The notes under the pieces are model-generated. The model had not been told where the DNA came from. It did no database searches and worked only from the letters and a program-made list of their open reading frames with translations. The translations under genes and the position numbers were made by a program. Shown in pieces: positions 55,401 through 60,000 of a DNA stretch of 60,000 bases (position 1 is its first letter; every line of letters begins with the position of its first letter). Origin of the DNA: Apostichopus japonicus (lineage: Eukaryota; Echinodermata; Holothuroidea; Aspidochirotida; Stichopodidae); the NCBI RefSeq assembly GCF_037975245.1, contig NC_092583.1, forward strand, positions 4,251,264 to 4,311,263, given 5' to 3'.

Positions 55401-57335
55401 AATTTAAAAAATTTTTATTTTATTTATACATGTTCATTTATGGTTGAAGCTAGTCGTTGAAAATTTGTCAATGCTAATAGCACTTTGTACTGTCCTTCTA
55501 TATCATGCTTTCAAGCACTCTTACTGACAGTATGAACAGTTCAGGAACATATCTCTGGTATTAATTTGTTCACATGTAATAATAACACACTCTAGCTTTG
55601 GGACAAAACAAAGACGGTGAAACACAAACTTATCAGGAAGGACATTCCTGTTTCCTGAAAATTCAATACTTACTTCTTTAGATATGTTAAGCGTTCGCGT
55701 ACCGGTCGGTTGGCTAGTTTCTCTCCATTGAACATCAGAATGTCAAACACACAGTAACAGACTTGGATACCTGAATATTCGACAGATAGCGGAAAATGAG
55801 CTGATACTTTAATAGCAAACTAGAATGAAATTTCAAACTCAAAAAATTAAAAATTTGAATCACAAACATTAGTAGCAGCAACCTCAGATTTGCTAAAGAA
55901 CCATTGTTTTAAATCATTAATGTTCAGGTATCACATAACATACAGCATCCCTTATGCTGGATTCCATACTTCTTTCCTCTACCCCTCCACCATCTTTTAA
56001 GCTGACTGTACACAAAAGATATAAGGCCCTAACAACTGCTGCAGCTAGCACACTGCTTACTAATAAGACCATTTTCACTGTTTTTAATGTCCCTACCATA
56101 CTTCAGGTTCAAAGTCTCTTATCTATATAATAGGACATTTTGGTTTTTCATTTTTCTTCTTGTGAGCTTGAATCTTTATTATACTGGGGGGGGGGGGGGG
56201 GGGGGGGGAATCAAATTTATGAATCTGAATTTTAAACAATGACAGCCCATTCTTTGAATTTTAATAAAAAATAAAAAAAGGCCTAGTCTCTACAAGAAAT
56301 CATTTTTATGTGTATGAATATGAGGATTACGATAGAGAACAACAGCCAAGACCAAAACTTAAAAATAGTTTGCAAATACAACTTTAAATGTGTAAAAGTA
56401 AGTTGGCCTGACATTTCGATCCTAGCAGGATCTTCTTCAGAGGCTAAATGACAAGTTACAGTAACAGAGGGGACAAAAACATGCACAGAATACAGACAGG
56501 TTAATGAGCACGGTGAACACAATGAAAAAGACTTTAAACTTTAAATGTACAGAGATCGGTGTGAATTCATAAAACTGATGAACAATCTTACCTTCCTCAT
56601 CTCGGAGTGCCTTCACATCAAAGTTTTCACCTTTGGAACTGACGAGGTAAAATGCAGGAAAAAGTTGTACAGATGTGCAGATGTACAGATGTACAGGTGC
56701 CTGCATGATTCCATGAAGCATTTATAACTTTATAACGATGTACTAGACACTAAAGCAAGAAACTAAAGCATTAAATGGGATGTTAAAGGGAGTGAAGACT
56801 CGCGTACTAAGAAACGTCTGATGCCGGTAATCTGACCTAGTTACTAAGTGAGGTGTAACAGAAGTGTTAGACACCACCATCGATCTCCAAAAATACACAC
56901 ACAGCTTGCTTCCGCCGGTATTTAGGCACTAGTGTTTGGTCAATACATACAACTATGGTCAATACCCACAACACAGTGTACATAGCAGCGATGGACATCT
57001 CGGGTCCAGATAAAAGATAACAAGGTATCACGTTTCATTACTGTCTGCATTTTGTAGCGACAAGAAAAAAAATTTCACTTTCAAGCAACGGAAAGTTAAC
57101 TTTTTTTCAGAGGGCGGCACGCGGTTGGGGTGAGTCTTCAATGCCTTTAAACTACTTACTGCCTTCCTGTCCAATCATCTCCATCTTCCCAAAGTTAATT
57201 ACTTAATTAATAATTGAAGTGAAATAGATGGCTTGCTTTCTGTTCATTAATGAGACAACATTCTTGGCCATTGCTTTTTTATCTATTTTGTTGTTATTTA
57301 TGTTTTTACTACTATTAAAAAAAAAATTCTAGTAT

Positions 57336-57374
<39 letters not shown>

Positions 57375-59107
57375 CTGAGCACCTTTTTAGAGAAAACATG
57401 GGAAAATATGAGTAGAAAGTGTAATTGTATGGAAAACGATGTTACATTTACCAAATGATGACACCTCTTTTAACAATCTATACCTTAAATATAATATCAC
57501 TTACATCAATGAGTCTGTCTTGGTGTTGTAGGCACACATCTCCCCATCCAAGATACAATTCTGCACATCACTGCAAGATGGGAGAGAAATTTGTAACAGA
57601 TGCCATAAAACAAATTTTCATAATACTTCAAGAAAACTTGGTAGCCAAGTCCTTGTTACATGATATTTATTAAAGAATCTAAAATGTAAATTTCCTGGCA
57701 ACATGTTGCTCTCTATATCCCCCCCCCTACCCCACCCTCCACCCACCTCCACGTTTTTTCCTCTTTCCTAAACCCCTTTTGACTTATCCCAACTTCTGAT
57801 AGTGGTAAAGAAATAAAGACTGGATATTGATTAAGTTTTCATCTTGTACAAAATTACAATAATTTTGTCCTCTTTTGATCCATTAGGTACCCATCTTGAA
57901 TGTACTTTCAAGCCAAGTGTTTCTGATTCTGATTCTATTTCTGATTCTTTTTTCTAGTTTTTGGCATAATCTTGGAACTTAGTTTTCTATACTATTTGAA
58001 ACAAAAATCTCACAAAAATGTAATTTATAAGCTTGCTGGACAAATCCCTTTTCAAATACTGAAGATATCGTAGAAACAAAGATTGGAAAAAATTTGGTTG
58101 AATGGATATTTAATGATTCGATAAATAATATTCAAATCGATGAAATCTTCTTGAAAGGAAGCTTGATTTTGACTGATTACAAGTTATCTTACTTTAAAAG
58201 AAATGGAACTTGGTGTGACAAGGCAAAATTGACATAAATTTGGCAACCAAACCCAAAACAGAAACTTAACTTCTATTCCTCCTTTCTTTACTTCCCTTCA
58301 CACAAACATCTCTTAGTTTCATGTTGGATCTCTCATCAACTATTTCCTCCTCATCTCTTGAACCTTGAAACATCATAGGGTTTGATCAATACTAATACAT
58401 CACATTGATATAATCCTTGAATTATAGGAAATTTTTATTACCTTTTGAAACAATTTGCGATGAAGGGTGTCAAACTTCCCGATAATGGGGATTCCCCAAA
58501 AGATGATGAGTAGTCATGTGACCTGAAGAAGTAAAAAAAAAATGAAGTAGGTTTACATGGTAAATAAGGTTTACAGGGTAAATACGGTTTACAAAGTTTA
58601 CATGGTAAATACGGTTTACACGATAAATATGGTTTACATGGTAAATACGGTTTATACGGTAAATATGGTTTACATGGTTAACACAGTCAATACGATTTGC
58701 ACGGTAAATATGGTTTACACTGTAAATACGGTTTACCCAGTAAATACGGTTTACACGGTAAAACGGTTTACATGGTAAATACGGTTTAACAGTAAATAAG
58801 GTTGATACGGTTTACACAGCAAATAAGGTTTACACGGTTATACCGTAAATTGGCGATAGGAAGGGCATTATTGTTATTTTAAAAGATGGCTCTCTTAAGT
58901 TCTGTATTCTACCATACTGATAGCCCAAGAATGGGCCCATGTGCCTTCTTGGTCCACAACCTTTTTTTTTGTTTAAATTTGCCAAAAGGTTTTGTTATAC
59001 CTTCTAGAGAAGTACTTGAATTTATCTCCGTCCTTGTGTAGTTGAATTCTCTCTCCATCTAACTTTGTCTCGATATAAAACGGTTTGTGTTCCATGTGCC
59101 TTTCAAC
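43316..59107 (-). CDS. LIG4: LIG4, DNA ligase IV (gene span; 5' end outside window)
   Basis: LIG4 is the ATP-dependent nuclear ligase that seals double-strand breaks in non-homologous end joining, with XRCC4 and XLF. Eighteen GT-AG exons give 658 codons, matching about residue 260 to the C-terminus of the 911-residue vertebrate protein. In window numbering: motif I KLDGER 15-20 (Lys15 is adenylated), FSR near 33-35, motif IIIa FDILM 109-113, motif IV EEGIIIK 168-174, motif V WLKIKPEY 190-197, motif [16 protein letters not shown] 320-333, a PKKKR nuclear signal 368-372, BRCT1 about 395-473, the XRCC4-interacting linker about 474-527 and BRCT2 about 540-658. Exons for the N-terminal DNA-binding domain lie beyond 60000. 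The gene converges on CASD1, with 5.4 kb between the stops. Confidence 0.96.
43845..43954 (-). CDS. LIG4: LIG4 exon (BRCT2)
   Basis: The acceptor is CACATCCAACAG and the donor TCTAG/GTAAGA. It encodes [20 protein letters not shown] and VTHVVLDS, the V-T-H-V-V strand of BRCT2. Confidence 0.94.
43955..44800 (-). other. LIG4 intron, nothing recognised
   Basis: AT-rich. The open frame at 44219-44449 (minus) has no matching splice signals or homology. Confidence 0.45.
44801..44935 (-). CDS. LIG4: LIG4 exon (BRCT2 start)
   Basis: The acceptor is TTTTCTCAACAG and the donor ACA/GTAAGT, 45 codons. It encodes [20 protein letters not shown] then [18 protein letters not shown], matching the start of vertebrate BRCT2. 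Confidence 0.94.
45258..45419 (-). CDS. LIG4: LIG4 exon (XRCC4-interacting linker)
   Basis: The acceptor is TTTTTGCCGCAG and the donor GAG/GTGAGT, 54 codons. It encodes [32 protein letters not shown] and LKEVFRKV, the inter-BRCT segment that clamps the XRCC4 coiled coil in vertebrates. Confidence 0.96.
45420..46921 (-). other. LIG4 intron carrying the CTAG-rich array
   Basis: A G-run at 45506-45518, then the array at 45712-46595. Nothing recognised after it. Confidence 0.5.
45712..46595. repeat. CTAG-rich satellite with about 145-bp higher-order period
   Basis: Dense TAGTCTAGCATAGTCTAG words. Longer blocks with GTCTCGCACGGTCTAGGC recur at 46104, 46250 and 46391 (spacing 146 and 141), and related blocks at 45807 and 45943. 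Confidence 0.9.
46922..46970 (-). CDS. LIG4: LIG4 exon (BRCT1 end, [10 protein letters not shown])
   Basis: The acceptor is CATTTTCAG and the donor TGCAAG/GTGTGA, 49 nt. It encodes [16 protein letters not shown] with the invariant BRCT tryptophan. Too short for ORF calling; supported by phase on both sides. Confidence 0.92.
47369..47547 (-). CDS. LIG4: LIG4 exon (BRCT1)
   Basis: The acceptor is ATGTTATTTTAG and the donor ATCAA/GTAAGA. It encodes [20 protein letters not shown] and [20 protein letters not shown]; the G-G strand is typical of BRCT. The GPPGKTK string resembles a P-loop but falls in a BRCT loop, so it is likely coincidence. Confidence 0.95.
47548..48186 (-). other. LIG4 intron, nothing recognised
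   Basis: AT-rich, no repeat or element identified. Confidence 0.45.
48187..48336 (-). CDS. LIG4: LIG4 exon (linker and nuclear signal)
   Basis: The acceptor is TATTCCTCGTAG and the donor CAGAAG/GTATCG, 50 codons. It encodes [12 protein letters not shown], an acidic patch, PKKKR and a basic linker leading into BRCT1. Confidence 0.92.
48680..48950 (+). mobile_element. tRNA-derived SINE, young subfamily, copy 2
   Basis: Nearly identical to 33939-34250 over the first 140 bp (same box A and GGTTCGATTCC). A short deletion follows ACATAACTG; the tail is (TTA)n. It is antisense to LIG4. Confidence 0.85.
49112..49297 (-). CDS. LIG4: LIG4 exon with motif VI ([14 protein letters not shown])
   Basis: The acceptor is GCTTTCTTTCAG and the donor AGAGAG/GTGAGA, 62 codons. 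It encodes [29 protein letters not shown] and [10 protein letters not shown], closing the catalytic core. Confidence 0.97.
49298..50224 (-). other. LIG4 intron with degenerate AT-rich repeat
   Basis: From 49330 to 49870, loosely repeated AAATACATAGGCAAATGTAT words with variable spacing. The remainder is not recognised. Confidence 0.5.
50225..50335 (-). CDS. LIG4: LIG4 exon ([10 protein letters not shown])
   Basis: The acceptor is CTTTCTGGACAG and the donor ACAAAG/GTAATA, 37 codons, phase 0-0. It encodes [20 protein letters not shown] and then [12 protein letters not shown], the OB-fold start of the ligase. Confidence 0.95.
50336..51162 (-). other. LIG4 intron with possible cassette exon
   Basis: Contains a (TTTA)n run near 50445-50495 and the candidate exon at 50714-50791. 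A C-rich stretch lies at 50930-51120. Confidence 0.4.
50714..50791 (-). CDS. Possible LIG4 cassette exon, 26 codons (uncertain)
   Basis: An open in-frame stretch of 78 nt, phase 0-0, with a pyrimidine-rich acceptor (TTTCAACTTTTAAAG) and a weak donor (TCG/GTCAGT). It would insert [20 protein letters not shown] and six more residues between FTK and IGSG, where vertebrate LIG4 has no insertion and the flanking exons join perfectly. It may be an alternative exon or chance. Confidence 0.3.
51163..51255 (-). CDS. LIG4: LIG4 exon (SRAQMISHF)
   Basis: The acceptor CTATTTCCAG was chosen because AGCAGG then gives the conserved G-K-G-S-R junction; two AGs 2 and 5 nt downstream would break the frame or the motif. 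The donor is ACCAAA/GTAAGC. It encodes [20 protein letters not shown] and [10 protein letters not shown]. Confidence 0.92.
51411..52250 (-). repeat. 30-bp minisatellite derived from a LIG4 splice donor
   Basis: On the minus strand each unit contains GGTAAAGGGGTAAG followed by a GTGCACATCACA-like half. The unit at the exon edge (GGTAAAGGG/GTGAGT) is the real exon end and donor. Units near 51700-51850 are almost identical; both ends are degenerate. Confidence 0.85.
52242..52333 (-). CDS. LIG4: LIG4 exon with motif V (WLKIKPEY)
   Basis: The acceptor is TTTGTCAACAG. It encodes [20 protein letters not shown] and [10 protein letters not shown]. The donor GGTAAAGGG/GTGAGT forms the first unit of the adjoining 30-bp minisatellite (51411-52250). 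Confidence 0.95.
52334..53660 (-). other. LIG4 intron, nothing recognised
   Basis: AT-rich with a more G/C-rich patch at 53055-53210 that I cannot assign. The open frames on both strands at 53284-53537 lack support. Confidence 0.45.
53661..53761 (-). CDS. LIG4: LIG4 exon with motif IV (EEGIIIK)
   Basis: The acceptor is GGTGTTCACAG and the donor GGAAAG/GTAAGC. It encodes [20 protein letters not shown] and then [13 protein letters not shown]; motif IV binds the AMP and metal. Confidence 0.96.
53970..54397. mobile_element. hAT-like MITE
   Basis: Perfect 14-bp terminal inverted repeats CAGGGATGTGCCCA, 428 bp, no ORF. CAGGG-type ends are common in hAT elements, but a clean 8-bp target duplication is not visible (ACATGTTT against TGTTTTCT). 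It lies in a LIG4 intron. Confidence 0.65.
54818..54877 (-). CDS. LIG4: LIG4 exon (PVPGRFQIV)
   Basis: The acceptor is TCTGATTTCAG and the donor ACAAA/GTGAGT. It encodes [19 protein letters not shown], matching the I-P-G-R-I-E-I-V strand of vertebrate LIG4. Confidence 0.93.
54878..55673 (-). other. LIG4 intron with hairpin
   Basis: Holds the inverted repeat at 55129-55231 and its related copy near 55508-55545. The rest is AT-rich. Confidence 0.5.
55129..55231. repeat. Perfect 27-bp inverted repeat (hairpin)
   Basis: The left arm 55129-55155 (GCTTCAAAGCACTCGTACTG and seven more bases) is exactly complementary to 55205-55231, with a 49-nt loop. A third, slightly diverged arm copy is at about 55508-55540. 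Confidence 0.85.
55674..55770 (-). CDS. LIG4: LIG4 exon with motif IIIa (VFDILMF)
   Basis: The acceptor is CGAATATTCAG and the donor AAGAA/GTAAGT. It encodes [20 protein letters not shown] then [11 protein letters not shown], highly conserved in ligase IV. Confidence 0.95.
55771..56591 (-). other. LIG4 intron
   Basis: Contains a 23-bp G-run near 56186-56208 and the hammerhead-like repeat copy at 56390-56525. Nothing else recognised. Confidence 0.5.
56390..56525 (-). mobile_element. Dispersed element with hammerhead-like core, copy 2
   Basis: The same 135 bp as 6274-6410. The minus strand reads CTGAAGAAGATCC, TGCTA, GGATCGAAAT, GTC; here the ACGT of copy 1 is ATGT, as expected from CpG decay. 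Confidence 0.45.
56592..56638 (-). CDS. LIG4: LIG4 exon, 15 codons
   Basis: The acceptor is CCTCGTCAG and the donor GGAAG/GTAAGA. It encodes [15 protein letters not shown], the counterpart of the vertebrate Q-K-G-T-K-F-D-I-K segment. Its phases join both neighbours. Confidence 0.88.
56783..57150 (-). mobile_element. piggyBac-like MITE, copy 6
   Basis: TTAA at both ends; TTAAAGGGAGTGAAGACTCG at the left and GAGTCTTCAATGCCTTTAA at the right. Confidence 0.75.
57338..57372. repeat. Poly-T tract
   Basis: An uninterrupted run of about 35 T in a LIG4 intron. Confidence 0.9.
57505..57570 (-). CDS. LIG4: LIG4 exon ([11 protein letters not shown])
   Basis: The acceptor is CATCTTGCAG and the donor TTGAT/GTAAGT. 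It encodes [18 protein letters not shown] and so on; L-D-G-E-M is the conserved strand of the nucleotidyltransferase core. Confidence 0.94.
57571..58441 (-). other. LIG4 intron, nothing recognised
   Basis: AT-rich with a C-rich patch near 57720-57760. Confidence 0.45.
58442..58522 (-). CDS. LIG4: LIG4 exon (SLTPFI)
   Basis: The acceptor is CTTCTTCAG and the donor AAAAG/GTAATA. It encodes [20 protein letters not shown] then IANCFK, matching the loop after motif III. The Asn of the usual F-S-R-N is Arg here, made by the exon junction. Confidence 0.92.
58553..58850. repeat. 18-bp minisatellite GGTTTACACGGTAAATAC
   Basis: About 15 units of GGTTTACACGGTAAATAC with variants. GTTTAC and GTAAAT halves make each unit partly palindromic. 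It begins about 30 bp from the LIG4 acceptor at 58522. Confidence 0.85.
59001..59107 (-). CDS. LIG4: LIG4 exon with adenylation motif I
   Basis: The acceptor is CTCACTAG and the donor AGAAG/GTATAA (minus strand). It encodes [16 protein letters not shown] and [10 protein letters not shown]. The active-site lysine codon is at 59063-59065. It starts in phase 0. Confidence 0.96.
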
Positions 59108-59679
59108 CTAGTGAGGAATAGGAAAAAACAAGGTCAAAAAAATCAATCTCAAAATTTTCCATTTGCTTTTAGACAATTGCATTATACAGACATGTGTGAA
59201 TAAATATCACAGAAAATGCATGATTCGTTAGAAATGAAATGAATTAAGGCCTTTGATTAATACTATCTCGACGAAAGTCTCATGGGAAGAAAAAGATCTG
59301 TTTTTATCTACATTTGTAATTTGTGATAACTTAGGTGGAAGTAGGCGAGCGTTTCAATTTTGTTAAAATCCTATCACTATAAGAGTCGGCCGATATCCTA
59401 GTATCCACAAACATGGTGGGGAGGGTCAACATCATTCCTGGCTTTGGCCAAGTGACCGATGTCATTTCTTTGAATTGGACCAACCGCTTACTTTATTTTG
59501 AAGATTTATAGAAAAGTTGTCAATGGGTTTGTGGAAATTTTCCTCAATTTTATTTTCCCCCATTTTCTCTATATTTCAATTTCACTCTCCGACCGAAGAG
59601 AATTTTCAAAGATAACAAACGGGAAATAAGTTAGCGTTCACCGTTTGTGCAGCAGTTTTGAAGTTCACAATTTTCTCCG

Positions 59680-59722
<43 letters not shown>

Positions 59723-60000
59723 TTTTAATGACATGGTTCTCAATAACTCAAAGAAAAATGTTATACATATTTGCATTAGTGTAGCAACTTGCCACATTTT
59801 CTTGTATATAGCATATTAAGTTATTCCCTCAGGGAAATTGCTAAAAGAAAAAAGTCTAATGCAGGGATTCCCTAACTTTATCCACCCAAGAACCCCCTGT
59901 GGATGTCCACAAACCCCCAACTTTTCGAGACACAATCTGAGTCATCATTATACTATAATACGCATAACAGTACTTCGTAAAAGATCAAGTTCATAGTTTG
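59108..60000 (-). other. LIG4 intron running off the window
   Basis: Holds a (TA)n run at 59683-59719. No upstream LIG4 exon was recognised. Confidence 0.5.

Overview
The window is AT-rich, intron-rich animal DNA holding most of two protein genes that face each other tail to tail. I infer an invertebrate deuterostome, probably an echinoderm. Both proteins align well with vertebrate homologues, but LIG4 is cut into many small exons (the vertebrate coding sequence is essentially uninterrupted). Introns are 0.3 to 7.6 kb and full of tRNA-derived SINEs, small DNA transposons and minisatellites. Species-level assignment would need a database search. All calls come from reading the sequence and from recalled family knowledge; no alignment was run.

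Left two thirds (+ strand, about 515-37866): CASD1, the Golgi sialate O-acetyltransferase. The first exon(s), encoding the N-terminal signal-anchor, lie upstream of the window. Nineteen consecutive exons give a continuous frame of 741 codons, from just before the catalytic GDS serine through the DGLH box to the C-terminal stop. A twentieth exon (27784-27903) is a diverged tandem duplicate of exon 25239-25358: same length, same phase, 17 of 40 residues identical. The pair looks like mutually exclusive alternative exons inside the membrane domain. A 3' UTR with several AATAAA signals follows.

Middle (37867-43315): the intergenic stretch between the two gene ends. It holds the CASD1 3' UTR, a 59-bp minisatellite of about 25 units containing an internal 9-unit (531 bp) duplication, and one TTAA-flanked MITE.

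Right third (- strand, 59107 down to 43316): LIG4, the DNA ligase of non-homologous end joining. Eighteen exons give 658 codons, from the active-site lysine (KLDGER) through nucleotidyltransferase motifs III-VI, BRCT1, the XRCC4-binding linker and BRCT2 to the stop. The N-terminal exons lie beyond 60000. One LIG4 intron is filled by a 30-bp minisatellite whose unit copies the neighbouring exon end and its splice donor. A possible 26-codon cassette exon lies at 50714-50791.

The repeat load is diverse. There are six copies of a piggyBac-like MITE, two copies of a 460-bp MITE with exact 4-bp target duplications, one hAT-like MITE and at least five tRNA-derived SINEs. There are two copies of an element carrying a hammerhead-ribozyme-like core, a candidate solo LTR between the duplicated CASD1 exons, a perfect 27-bp hairpin, and many tandem arrays. 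I found no CRISPR, operon, bacterial feature or functional tRNA or rRNA gene.
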